Positions 22,935 to 34,088 of a DNA stretch of 64,000 nucleotides are shown in pieces. The DNA lies in NCBI GenBank assembly GCA_037179385.1, contig CM074190.1, forward strand, positions 3,734,284 through 3,798,283. The letters are read 5' to 3'. The notes beneath the pieces were generated by a model, which saw only the letters and a program-made list of their open reading frames with translations, had not been told where the DNA came from and searched no databases. The DNA is from Holothuria scabra. Lineage: Eukaryota; Echinodermata; Holothuroidea; Aspidochirotida; Holothuriidae. The translations under genes and the position numbers were made by a program. Each line of letters opens with the position of its first letter. Within the stretch, counting starts at the first letter, position 1.

Positions 22935-23851
22935 AATTGACATAAAACAACTACTAAACGAGGGGTTCAATACCTTTTCTATAGGTCTCGGTTACCTCAT
23001 TTCAGGTACCAGCGTTAAATAGTAACTTCAATAAATATTCACCTCTCTATAAGTCAATTCTTTAAGCGTCAAGACATTCGTTTCTTTTCCCCTGCACCGA
23101 GTCTATCTTCGGTTCGTTCAAATTAAGGGCGTATGTCAACATGAACTGTGTGCGCTGGCTCTATGCATCTTGAATAGTTTTCAGCCAAAACGGTCAGTTT
23201 TGAACAAAGCAGTAATCACATGCCAGTGCAGTTTGTTCCTCACATAGTTCTGTTGACATACACCCTTACATTGATGAATCGAAGATTGGTAGAAAGTTAC
23301 TCATGTTTTGGACAAGAGTACCTCCGCATTATTTAATCCTGTTAGAAATGCTTTGAGCATATAGGTTAATTAGAAAATCTCTAGAAATACAAAATTGCCG
23401 CCATATTTTTATTTTGGGGAGTGACGTATTTTCAAATCTTTTGGAATTGGTTCGGCTTCCCTCGATCCCACGATGAGGGCTTGAACCCAGGTCGCGACCC
23501 CAAGATAGGAAAACCCTGTCTTCAGTTCATGAAACTCATAAATACTCTTTTATTTCCCTCCACGTTTATTCAATATCTTAATTTACAACGGATTTGCTGT
23601 CAGTTCTTCACAGTTCAGGGTGAAAATTAAAAATACGAATTTCATGAAATAGGATATCCGGATGAATCCATCCAATTTTGGGACTCCATTTTCGTTCTAG
23701 AACTTAAAAAGAAAACCTTTGGCAAGGGATAGTCAACCAAGACGTCACGTTAAAAGAACATGTGTTTTAAATGAAGAACATCTCGTTTAAAAATAAAAAA
23801 ATGAATCATTCAAAATTTCAGCTGATATGACGAAGAATTACCCACTGATGC
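22935..23851. other. No supported feature up to the inverted-repeat boundary
   Basis: AT-rich, without clear repeats. A phrase near 23475-23495 (TTGAACCCAGGTCGCGACCC) resembles the 3' half of a tRNA-derived SINE but is too short to call. Confidence 0.3.
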
Positions 23852-24133
23852 CAGTGATCTTTTTTTCCTGGTACTTACAATAAGGTACCTTCACATCAAG
23901 ATTTTTTACCAAGTCAGTCATGATGTGTTCTCTCCAAAGGACACTGAGTTTGCCCTTTCCACCTGTCTTCACAAAACTATCTAATCCAGCATATGCTATC
24001 AGTTACCTGATCCGATATAAACAGCCCACAGTTCACTTGGCCATGAGTACGCAGCTTTGTTGCACCAGTTTGTTAAAGAACAACCCTTTGTCTTGGTGAG
24101 AACAAAATCTGATAAGAGATTTGCTGGTGTCGC
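23838..24133 (-). pseudogene. Frame-damaged coding-like tract at the left palindrome edge
   Basis: On the minus strand one frame reads ANLLSDFVLTKTKG then NKAAYSWPSELWAVYIGSG, and shifts by one base into LIAYAGLDSFVKTGGKG, LSVLWREHIMTDLVKNLD and VKVPYCKYQEKKI before a stop at 23838. The two frames join naturally across a one-base shift, so this looks like one protein segment with a frameshift, or two exons with odd spacing (GTAACT after ...GGATCAG; GTAAGT after ...CCTTATT). Composition is protein-like, but I recognise no family. The arm boundary at 23852 falls within the last codons. Confidence 0.4.
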
Positions 24134-26550
24134 CAGGCGGAGGGGATCAAAATGCCATTATCTAGAACTTTGCCCTTTACATCAAAAGACTGTCACTCGG
24201 CGGTTTTTACTAGAGAATTCTGTATCGGGCATAACACAGCATGCTTTTTTGTCCCTTGTCAACATAACTGCTCTTATTTTAGGGACTCGAGACATGCATG
24301 ACTCCAGGGATTTCAATATTTCAATATGAAAATTGGCCAGAATTTTTCAATTCATGCAATTTCACAAGTTGCGGCTTGAGTTGTGACTTGATTAAGACTG
24401 TTCTTTATGTGCAACCATTCATTTCTATTCTGTTATATTTGGCCATACTTTTACTCATAATTAAAAAGCCATGAACAAAATTTCATCACAAATCCTGCAG
24501 AAATTATTACAAGAGGCAGGTTCGTTTTAGTAGTAGTGTTAGTTGTTAATATGAGAATGACAACAGTATGTACCTTCATATTACCTGGGGTATAAACTTT
24601 TAAAGGAATATTTCAAGGTCTCAAATAAAAGAGAATATTGTTTTATTGTATTCCCTTCAAACCCCACATCTATAACTTGATCATATTTCAATGAAACCCT
24701 ATTTAAAGGCATGTTTTCTTTGTCAAAATAGACTGCCATTTTCTTCAAGATTTCAAAATGTTATGTAATACCAGCACATTTCTTTCAAAACGTTTTTTTA
24801 TTCTTTGAAATTGAACTAATTAATTTGACCTTGAAACTTCACACCAGTGAAACATTGAATAATGTTCATTTGAGGTCGAGCTGAAAATTCTGTGAACTCA
24901 AAGGGATGCAGCTTTAAAAGTGTCTGCATTTTTCACTTGCATGCTGAAACATTATAAAAAGAAAATAAAATACAAATACAAGATGCTCAATTAATCAGCC
25001 AGTACGAAGTCAAAGATTTCCCACAATGCAATATATTTATGTGGTTTAAATATTATCTTTTGAAAAGTAACTTCTGAATGCAACATGCTATTGAGAAGGA
25101 ATTTTCACCAATAAAGAGAAAAAGCCCCTTGAACTTCTGAAACCCTTGAGATTTGTCACCAGAATATCTCTTTAACTGATCAAGAAACTTGAGTGAACTG
25201 GATTCATTGCAAACTTAGCACAGATCAAGTACTTGAACAGATGGAGTACTTGGAAGACTTCCTGTTGTGATGAAAATGAACCTACCCTTGTTTTTTCTTA
25301 ACCCCAGGGCAGCAAACACAGTGGTGACAAGAAATATTAAATCTGTTGTCAGATCCCCATTCTGTGTGTTTGATATTCAGAAGTTTTTGATGATGTAAAC
25401 AGTTTTTTCAAGAAATAAATAGCATGTTTGTCTGTGGGGGGGGGGGGCATCTTAAAATATGCCATGAATATTCACATGATGGCAGGCAGCTTTAACTAGC
25501 AAGCTTTCCTAGAGGAATATGAGGAATATCAATGCCATGGATAATTTTCAAAGGGGGGGGGGGGGGTGTCATGATTTTAATTCGGGTAGGATGGAAGTGT
25601 GATGGACAAGTAACCCATAAGTTTGGTATTAAACTATGCTAGTAGCCAACAGAGGATGAGAAAGATTTGGCAGGGAGGAATAAAAATAGCTTTAAGTATT
25701 TCATGATGCCAGTCAAAAGTACAATGATCTATGAAGCAGCAGATGAAATGTGCTCATTAGAATATATCATTATAGTAAATTGTTTAGCAAAATAAAATTG
25801 TTTTTAAAAATTCACAAAAAGAGGACAATTGGATGAAAAATAAGGCTTAAGTTGACCAGAAGATGTTTCTGTTTAAGAAACAGAGCAGCAACAGCAGATG
25901 TATTTATATTCTTATGAGCAATTTATATTACATTATATATTTTAGTTGTAAACGCTGGTTGTTTCAACAAATTTTTCATTTGCAGTATCAAAGTAGCGTA
26001 TGTATAAATATATAACTTTTTGTCGGTAGCTTCAGTGCTGGAATTTCCTTACTAGTGATTTAGAAAGACTAAAAAATCCTTATTTTAACATGTTTTCATG
26101 TAAATGTCCATATGTTTCAGACTTTTATGTTAAGCATAATTCCGAATTGCGATTTCATTAGGTTTACTATCAAAGTATCATTTACCTATCTAAACTCAAA
26201 ATGGATAAAACAGTATTTTTCGTCTTCTATATTTTATTTTTTAAGTCTGTGAGGGAGAACATTCTGAAAATGATCTCTTCCAGTAGCTTGTCTTAAATGA
26301 AGTTTTACTTTATTAAGCAATAATGAAATTATAGAGTGACCGTTACTCATGGGAGTATAAAGGTGTGTATGAGTGTAGGATAAGGGTGATGAATGATGGG
26401 AAATTCAGTCCAAAAATCAGGCAACATGTACTTTTAATACTATCTTGCCAAAGTGGGTGATTTTTCTGCAAACGTGGTATGTTTCTCTGGCATAATTTTC
26501 ACACACTTTTAGAGGAGTGCTCCATTCCCATTTTCTCACTCCTTCCTCAC
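24134..26550. other. Left-arm single-copy-like sequence
   Basis: No firm feature. Poly-G runs near 25436-25447 and 25553-25566. A minus-strand coding-like stretch (ESSSLKFLDQLKRYS and KSQGFQKFKG, about 25100-25220) is interrupted by a stop in both arms and is too weak to call. Confidence 0.35.
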
Positions 26551-26669
26551 CTGGTGTCTTCATGGTTCGAACCTCAATATCCCATATCCAAGTCTGTTTA
26601 AACATTAAGTTGACAGTATTGACCATGATATCGTATGGAGAAAAGTAGACTATGCCATTTTTTTTCCCA
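26551..26669 (-). CDS. Candidate internal exon, left arm (unknown protein)
   Basis: On the minus strand an acceptor TTCTCCCAG is followed by a frame reading GKKNGIVYFSPYDIMVNTV, NLMFKQTWIWDIEVRTMKT and P, ending at CAG/GTGAGG, a strong splice donor. Aromatic-rich, with no recognised domain. The frame stays open past the donor to 26417 (adding about 45 residues), so it could also be an unspliced frame. Identical to the right-arm copy in the stretch I compared. Confidence 0.38.
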
Positions 26670-27830
26670 CTGGGAGAATTGTTTTAACTTATTTTTATTT
26701 GAAGCAGAATTGTAGAACACCTCAGTTCCAAAATTCTAGCAGTGGTGGATCCAGGGCACAATAAATGGACCCCCTCTATCGTGATTGGCCATCAGGTGTG
26801 AAAAAAGTTGTGGCCATGTCAAAAAAATATATCAAATTTATCACAATCTTGCACCTTAGCCGTCTCCCTAGAGCAAAAAGATTTGAAACCAGGAGTTGGA
26901 CACTCCTTTACCCTGAAACCTCTCCCCTAGAACAGTACTCAATCAATTCAAACCTTGAGTCCCCTGTTTCTCTTGAAGCTTTGTTGATATACCCTTGTCA
27001 TAAGTTGATACAGTGAGAATTGGGATGGAAACAAGCATTAGTTGCATGTTACAACAGTTTTGCAACATTTGATGGTATGAGTTGCAAGTGTTAACTGCAG
27101 TTCCCTATTAAGAGACATTACAAGTTTTTTTATATAACCAAAAGCTGGCTTGTGCCAATTCTCTGTCACAGATAATAGCCTGGGGAGCTTATGTTAATTA
27201 AATACAGGGCAAGGGAGCAGGGACTGGTGGGATCAGTCTTCATAAATAAGGGTCTTTGAGAGAAGTGTTCTTTTATTTTTTAATCACTCATCCCCTGAAA
27301 ATATGCCAATCGAGAAGTCATTTACCTAAGCATTTCATAATTCAAAATGTGTCTTGGTGGCTCTTGTTTGGATTTATAGGTACTATTAGCATGCCAAGTT
27401 TTATTTAAGTGACAGAATAGTTCCCTAAATTTTATTGGTCTGTAGTCTGGATTTGTGTTTCTCTTACCTTTGACAAGGTCTAGCTCCTTGCATCTTATAA
27501 TTATGTGCCATGATAAGTTTATTAATGTTATGAGTTATTTTGAAGAGAGATTAAACATTGGTTCAATAATGTGCTTCGTCACGGAAGCTTAAAAGAACGT
27601 CAGTCACATTATGCTAATAGATCAGTTTCTAAATTATTCTGATTCTATCTTGAATTTATTTTTGTTGTTTCTTTCCAATGTATTCTAGAATAATCCAACC
27701 CTTGCACGTTTGAATGTATTGGTATTGTTTGTGTAGATACCAAGTGTAGTCTATTCCTGTTTTGTAAATATAAAGGGGAGGGGGTATGCTATGTGAAAAT
27801 TTATGGTAACTGGGTCATCACAGTCTCTTT

Positions 27831-29419
27831 GATTCCTTGCCGTAGGCAGGCAAGGAATCTATGCGATGGTGATGTCGTGTGTGTGGGTGTGTGTGTATGT
27901 GTGTGTGTGTGTTTGTGACACTTGCTTGTAAACACGATACCTTAAGATAGGAATGTCTGACACTTTTCATATTTGGTATATAGATTTATCATGTTGAGAG
28001 GAAGAACCCTATCGCTTTTGGTAGAGGTCAAAGGTCATTTGAGGTCACCAGCGGTAAAATTGCGACAATTTCAAAAATAGCTTGTAAACACGATATCTTC
28101 AGATAGGAGTGACCGACACTTTTCATACTTGGTATATAGATTTGTCATGTTGAGAAGAAGAACCCTATTGTTTGTGGTAGAGGTCAAAGGTCATTTGAGG
28201 TCACCAGCGGTAAAATTGCGAAAACACCGAAAATGGCTTGTAAACACGATATCTTCAGATAGGATTGCCCGACAATTTTCATACTTGGTATATAGATTTG
28301 TCATGTTGAGAGGAAGAACCGTATTGTTTTTGGTAGAGGTCAAAGGTCATTTGAGGTCACCAGCGGTAAAATTGCGAAAACACTGAAAATGGCTTGTAAA
28401 CATGATATCTTCAGTTAGGAGAGACCAACACTCTTCATATTTGGTATATAGATTTTTCATGTTGAGAGAGAGAAGCCTATTGTTTTTGGTAGAGGTCAAA
28501 GGTCATTTGAGGTCAATAGCAGTAAAATTGCGAAAACTTCAAAAATGGCTTGTAAACACGACATCTTCAGATACGATTGCCCGACAACTTTCATACTTGG
28601 TATATTGATTTGTCATGTTGAGAGGAAGAACCCTATCGTTTGTGGTAGAGGTCAAAGGTCATTTGAGGTCATCAACGGTAAAATTGCGAAAACACTGAAA
28701 ATGGCTTGTAAACATGATATCTTCAAAAAGGAGTGACAGATACTCTTCATATTTGGTATATAGATTTGTCATGTCGAGAGAAAGAAGCCTATTGCTTTTG
28801 GTAGAATTCAAAGTTCATTTGAGGTCACCAGCGGTAAAATTGGGAAAATCCCGAAAATGGCTTTTAAACATGATTTCTTCAGATAGGAGTGACCGACACT
28901 TCTCATGCTTGGTATATAGGTTTGTCATGTTGAGAGGAAGAAGTATATTGTTTTTGGCTGAGGTCAAAGGTCATTTGAGGTCATCAGCGGTAAAAATGTG
29001 AAAACACCGAAAATGGCTTGTAAACATGATATCTTCAGATAGGATTGCCGGACAATTTTCATTCTTTGTGTATAGATTTTTCATGTTGAGAGAAAGAAGC
29101 CTATAACTTTCGGTAGAGGTCAAAGGTCATTTGAGGTCACCAGCGGTAAAATTGCCAAAACTTCGAAAATGGCTTGTAAACACAATATCTCCAGATAAGA
29201 GTAACAGATACTTTTCATATTTGGTATATAGATTTGTCATGTTGAGAGAAAGAAGCCTATTGTTTTTGGTAGAGGTCAAAGGTCATTTGAGGTCACCAGG
29301 GGTAAAATTGCGAAAATCCTGTGCCTAAAATGTAAAGAAAAATCTATCAAGCTCTGTCAATTTGAAAGCAGGTAAGGTATTTGATGGCAAGGAATCACTA
29401 AGCCTTTTGGCTTTCTGGT
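27831..29419 (+). mobile_element. Tandem-core (HINE/pearl-like) element A, left arm, nine 156-bp units
   Basis: Starts with an 11-bp hairpin GATTCCTTGCC/GGCAAGGAATC (27831-27859), then CTATGCGATGGTGATGTCG and a TG microsatellite, then nine core units of about 156 bp. It ends ...GGCAAGGAATCACTAAGCC TTTT GGCTTTCTGG, that is, a small hairpin followed by CTGG. This left end/microsatellite/tandem core/hairpin-CTRR layout is that of Helentron-associated or pearl-type non-autonomous elements known in marine invertebrates. No target duplication is seen, as expected for Helitron-type insertion. Classification is inference. Confidence 0.6.
28000..29330 (+). repeat. 156-bp tandem array with AGGTCA direct repeats, left arm
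   Basis: Each unit has CTTGTAAACACGATATCTTC, a variable middle (CATGTTGAGAGGAAGAACCC) and the conserved block with three AGGTCA half-sites spaced by 1 and 4 bases, then CACCAGCGGTAAAATTGCG. Unit starts recur at 28024, 28181, 28337 and 28493. Because 156 is divisible by 3, several units stay open in one frame; this is a by-product. The sixth unit is diverged (GAATTCAAAGTTCA). Confidence 0.9.
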
Positions 29420-29420
29420 T

Positions 29421-30468
29421 GATTCCTTGCGTTAGCAAAAGGAATCTATGCGATGGTGATGTCGTGTGTGCTTGTAAGTGAGGCTTTTGCTTGTAAACAC
29501 GTTATCTCAAGAAGGGTCATTGGGACTGATCTCATATTTGGTGTGTGGGTTGGCCATATTGAGTAGATGATCCCTATTGTTTTTGGTGGAGGTCAAAGGT
29601 CATTTGGGATCATGAGAGGTCAAATGGTAAATTGCTTAGAAATTGCTTGTAAACATGGTATCTCAAGAAAAGTAAGTGTGACTAATCTCATATTTGGGTG
29701 TGTGGGTTGGCGGTATTGAGTAGATGATCCCTATCATTTTTGGTGGAGGGCAAAGGTCATTTGGGGTCACGAGAGGTCAAAAGATCAAAACCTTTAAAAC
29801 ACAATATCTCAAGAATGGTACATGTGACTTCTCATATTTGGGTTTGTGGGTTGGTCATATTGAGTTGATGATCCCTATCGATTTTTGTGGACGTAAAAGG
29901 TCATTTGGAGTCATGAGAGGTCAAGACATCAAAACCTAGTAATCACAGTATCCAAGGAAAATGCATGTGACTAAGCCTATCTTTAGTGTGTGGGTTGGAC
30001 CCATTGAGATGGTGATGCCAGATGATTTTCGTGAAGGTCAAAGGTCATTTGGGGTCAGCAATGTCAAAGTCTGACAAACTTGCTTGCATAGTATTAAAGT
30101 ACAAGAAAGGCAACTTGTAGGGTCCTCATACTTGACATGTAGATGATGCATGGTGAATAAATGATCCCTATAGTTTTTGGTGGATGTTAAATGTCACTTT
30201 GGTTCATAAGGGATCAAAGTTTCAGTATCATTTTTACACAAATTTCCCATGGTTGGAGTCTTGGATACTGCAAAATTTCACACATGCGGATTTGATATCA
30301 TGAGCCGAACCCCAGTTCTTGTAGGAAGTGTTGATGCATTGCATGTATACTTTGTGGGTACATTACAGAGCACTGTTACTTTGAAAAACATTACGGAACA
30401 CTGTCAATTTGAAAAAAGATAGGCTTATATTTCAGTGGCAAGGAGTCACTAAGCCTTTGGGCTTTCTG
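29421..30468 (+). mobile_element. Tandem-core element B, left arm
   Basis: Begins immediately after element A with a decayed copy of the same hairpin (GATTCCTTGCGTTAGCAAAAGGAATC in parts) and the same CTATGCGATGGTGATGTCG start, and ends with AAGCCTTTGGGCTTTCTGG. It contains about five more diverged core units of 145-156 bp. The head-to-tail abutment of A and B is typical of Helitron-like elements inserting at each other's ends. Confidence 0.55.
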
Positions 30469-30899
30469 GTCAAGGTTTGTGATACTACAAGCTGGATTGC
30501 CACTATAAGTTGGCATCCAGCAAATATCAGCTTCCTGTTAGCTATGCAGCTGTAACTGGCAGTGAAGTAACACCATTTTGTTGTGAGGAAGATGAGATGT
30601 ATGTGGACCCCCTTTGTGCATAAACACCATCATTCACATGAATACTCTTGACCAAAAAAATGATATAAACCCATGACTTCACAAGCTAGGACTGTTTGCA
30701 AGAGGGGATATTCAAGCATCCAGACATGAACCTCAAACACATGGCATGAGCTACTTGGCTTTTGGTTTCGACGAAAGAGAAACTTATGCAGTCATGATAG
30801 TGTGTGTATGCGCGCACCTACAAACAATGCCTTCATGGTGGGCACAGGTCCCTGGCAAGAGCTTGTCTTTCCTCACTCACAGTCACACAGGGCTCTTAA

Positions 30900-31150
30900 C
30901 CCTTTACTGTTGTTTGGGTCCTTTTGGACCTATGCGGAGAGCTCCGCTGTTACCCATCTTTACTGTTTCACGCGGAGCTTGAAACTGCGAGTAGCTACCC
31001 GAAAATTCAGCCACAACAACGAGAGAGACAATAGTTTAAGGTCACGGGGTGAATGGCCTACGGAAGCTGATGCGGGGCGGGCTACGTCCGCTTTTCCGCC
31101 CACTCCCGAGGCTCGCAAATATGCCCCGATCGCAGCACAACGGTAAAGGG
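30900..31150. mobile_element. piggyBac-type MITE, copy 1 (left arm)
   Basis: TTAA at both ends (30896-30899 and 31151-31154), with CCCTTTACTGTTGT at the left and the complement of CCCTTTACCGTTGT at the right. TTAA duplication and CCC termini are piggyBac hallmarks. The 251-bp interior is CpG-rich, unlike its surroundings, and non-coding. Confidence 0.8.
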
Positions 31151-31253
31151 TTAATCTAAAATATCTGCACCACTCGGCTAAAGGGTTACGTGCACACACG
31201 CAGAGACAGTGGCATCAGCTTTGCAGTAAACACACTCCACAGGCTTATTTTAA

Positions 31254-31501
31254 CCCTGTACCATTGTTTGGGTCTTTTGGACCCATGCGGAGAGCTCGGC
31301 TGTCATCCATCTTTACTGTTTCACACGGAGCTGGAATCATCGAGTAGCTATCCGAAAATTCGGCCACAACAACGAGAGAGACAATAGTTTAAGGTCACGG
31401 GTCAATGGCCTATGGAAGCCGATGCGGGCGGGCTACGTCCGCTTTTCCGCCCACTCCCGGGGCGCGCAAATATGCCCCGATCGGAGCACAACAGTAAAGG
31501 G
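31254..31501. mobile_element. piggyBac-type MITE, copy 2 (left arm only)
   Basis: Second copy of the same 250-bp MITE, with CCCTGTACCATTGT and ACAACAGTAAAGGG ends and TTAA at 31250-31253 and 31502-31505. It lies 100 bp from copy 1 in the same orientation. The right arm has a single hybrid copy at the equivalent place. Confidence 0.8.
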
Positions 31502-31689
31502 TTAACTGATGTAGCTACCCAAAGATTCTGACACTGCACTGCAGTGAGGTCTGTCACATGATATCTGATAGCCTGCCCTCACTTGCAGCATTCGTGTGCT
31601 GCATGTGGTAACTGGCTGAAGGGGAATGCCAATGGTTTCCTTACTGGGAACTGTTTGCTGTACCCCATAATGCTTTGGGTACAGGTATG

Positions 31690-32530
31690 TGCTGTATGTG
31701 TGCTTGCCTGTTTGTAACACTTTGCATGTTAACACAATATCTCAAGAAAGGAATGTTTGACAGTTTTCAAACTTGGTACATAGATGCCCCATATCAAGAG
31801 GAAGAACCCCACTGTTTTTGGTGGTCACCTGGGGTCACCATGAGTCAAAGTCTTAAAACCATTTTAATGCAATATCTCAAGATAGAAAACTTGGATAGAT
31901 TCCATGTTTATGTGAATGAGTATGTGAATTTGTTGTAGTCAGAGGATGGTCCTTATCATTTTTGGTGAAGGTCGAAGGTCATCTGGGGTCACCAGGGTGC
32001 AAAGTCTTATGAAGTATGGATAGACGTCATATTTGGTATGTGGATGTGCTATGGTCAGAAGATTACCCTAGTGGGCCTAGTGTTTTTAGTGGAGGTCAAA
32101 GATCAACTGGGGTCACCAGGGGTCAAAATTTGAGATTTGTTAATATGATTTTGCAACATGGGATTCTTGCACAGCTTCCCAAACCTAGGTGTATGGATGC
32201 TTTATAATCAGAAGATAGTTCCAATTGTTTTGGTGAAAGTCCAAGGTCATCTGGGGTCACCAGTGGTCAAAGTTTGAAAACCTTTTTAACGTGATTCCTT
32301 AAGATAGGAAACTTGGATAGATTTCTTACTTGGTAAGTGGACGCGTTATGGTCAGAAGATGGTCCTTGTTGTTTTGGTGGGGTCAAAGGTCATCTGGGGT
32401 CACCAGTGGTCAAAATTTGAAGACTTTGTTAGTGTGATCTTTGGATGGGAAACTTGAAAAAGATTTCATATCTGGCATATGAATGCGTCATAGTGAGAGG
32501 ATGGTCTCTAATGCGGTTTCCTGGGTGTAA
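31690..32530 (+). repeat. Diverged tandem-core block C, left arm
   Basis: About six units of 120-145 bp related to elements A and B: CAATATCTCAAGA, GGTCAGAAGATGGTCC, then GGTCAAAGGTCATCTGGGG and TCACCAG. The AGGTCA-like core is the most conserved part across A, B and C. Its 3' end is interrupted by the hAT element at 32544. Confidence 0.65.
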
Positions 32531-32543
32531 TGTTCGGTTATCC

Positions 32544-33568
32544 CAGTGGTTCCCAACGGTTGCGGTACCCCCCCCCCCCTCCTGGGGCGTTTAAAGGTGC
32601 CAAGGGGCGGTAGGGGGCGTTGGTAGGAAATGAGACGGCAAATTCTTCAGTCAAAACATTAAAAAATAACAGTAATTATAAAGCAAACAACGTAACAGAC
32701 TGTAAATCAGTTGGAGAGGATATCTGGAACTCAGTCTTTCAGACATCGAACCAGACATCACCGAGTTAGTGAAGTCACACCAAGCTCAGGGGAGCCACTG
32801 ATTTCTTGATATTATGACACATAGATGTATGACCTTCACGCACGCCCTTTAGGCACTGCAGACAATACCTGCAATAATCGTGATATTTGTAATCAGGTTG
32901 TTTAACTAAAATTCTTAAGACACTCTGAAAAAAGCGCATGTTGGTATTTAAATAAGTTTTGTTTCGCAAACTTTTTTTCTGATAGGAGGGAGGAGGGAGT
33001 GTGGACAAACCTCTGATGTTCAGTTCAATATACATGCATAGCTTTCGAGACAAAGGACAAATTCAAGTTATGAACTGTCCACCTAGTGGTCCTGCAAAAG
33101 CAGACAAGAAAAACCGGCACACAATACTATAAATAAAGGACCAATTATGTAGGTTTGGATAATATTGTGGTATGTTTTTGCTCAAGTTGCCATGGTTGTG
33201 AAGAAAAGTTCGGAAAATAATTGAATAGCTAGAATTCCAAAGGATTTTATTGACCTGTAATTGAGTCGTCGACGATATAGTTGGTGAATGTGTAGTAGTA
33301 GCCATTCCGTCTCTAATATAAAAGAGCGTCACGCTTCGATTAATAAATCAGCGTGACGCTAATCAAAACCGCAAAAATGCTCTAAATATCGTCATACTCT
33401 CCTTTTTATAAATGTTCGATCTAACCGCGATAATCTTCAGATTAAGACAACAATACAATACAAAAGTATTTTTTGTTTCTTGTTAATTTGATGAGCTGTA
33501 GGGGTGGCGTTTGATGAAAACCAATTGATAAAAGGGGCGCTATGCTAAAAAAGGGTTGGGAAGCACTA
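32544..33568. mobile_element. Non-autonomous hAT element 1, left arm (1.0 kb)
   Basis: Termini CAGTGGTTCCCAAC and GTTGGGAAGCACTA are inverted with two mismatches. The flanks GGTTATCC and GGTTACCA (8 bp) match at 6 of 8. A perfect 11-bp hairpin AGCGTCACGCT/AGCGTGACGCT lies inside at 33325-33360. There is an 89-codon minus-strand frame without domain motifs and no transposase. Confidence 0.75.
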
Positions 33569-34088
33569 GGTTACCACAAACCTGCAAGTATCGCTTGGCA
33601 TACTTCAAAATTCATCCTCTCAAATAAGAATTCGTAGATGAATTTGGTTTTAGGGCAATGACGTTGGTCTTTAAAGAAATATTTTGGGTCTCCAAGCAAT
33701 TCTTTGACAATTTAACTCGTCTTTTTAGATTTAAATGATTTACTCATGTGAAAAATGACAACAATACTTTACAGAAGGAAACATACAAGCATTAATGTAC
33801 TTGATAATATATGATTCAGTTTAATTAAAACTATGCCGGTCAGTTTCTTCACGTACTAATTTAGCACCAAAACATATATCTTGTTTCTTTATTTCCCACC
33901 ACCACTTATTAGTTTTGCTTCAGTCGATTATCGTGTTATCGTCCAAGTTAGTTCCACCTGTCCACTAACATGTGATGCCTGCATCGGTTTGGTTTAATTA
34001 GTCACTTTCGGCTGGTGGCGGAGGCTGAAATATATATATAAAAAAAAAAAACATGTCTGCATAATGAAATGTTGCAAATAGATAAAGC

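Noticed and set aside
24057..24329. 90-codon plus-strand frame and its mirror at 51807-52079
   Set aside because: Antisense to the more protein-like minus-strand tract; differences between arms change residues freely.
28129..29328. Overlapping long frames with a 52-residue repeat (VYRFVMLR, VEVKGHLRSPAVKLRK) in the 156-bp array, and the mirror frames at 46415-47771
   Set aside because: They arise because the unit length is divisible by three. Stops break the frame in several units, differences are not biased to synonymous sites, and there are no start or splice signals.
28000..29330. CRISPR array
   Set aside because: Unit length of 156 bp without short repeats separated by unique spacers, eukaryotic context and no cas genes; it is a satellite-type core.
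30802..31146. 114-codon frame and mirror at 44596-44940
   Set aside because: Runs across the piggyBac-type MITE and its flank; composition is explained by the CpG-rich element.
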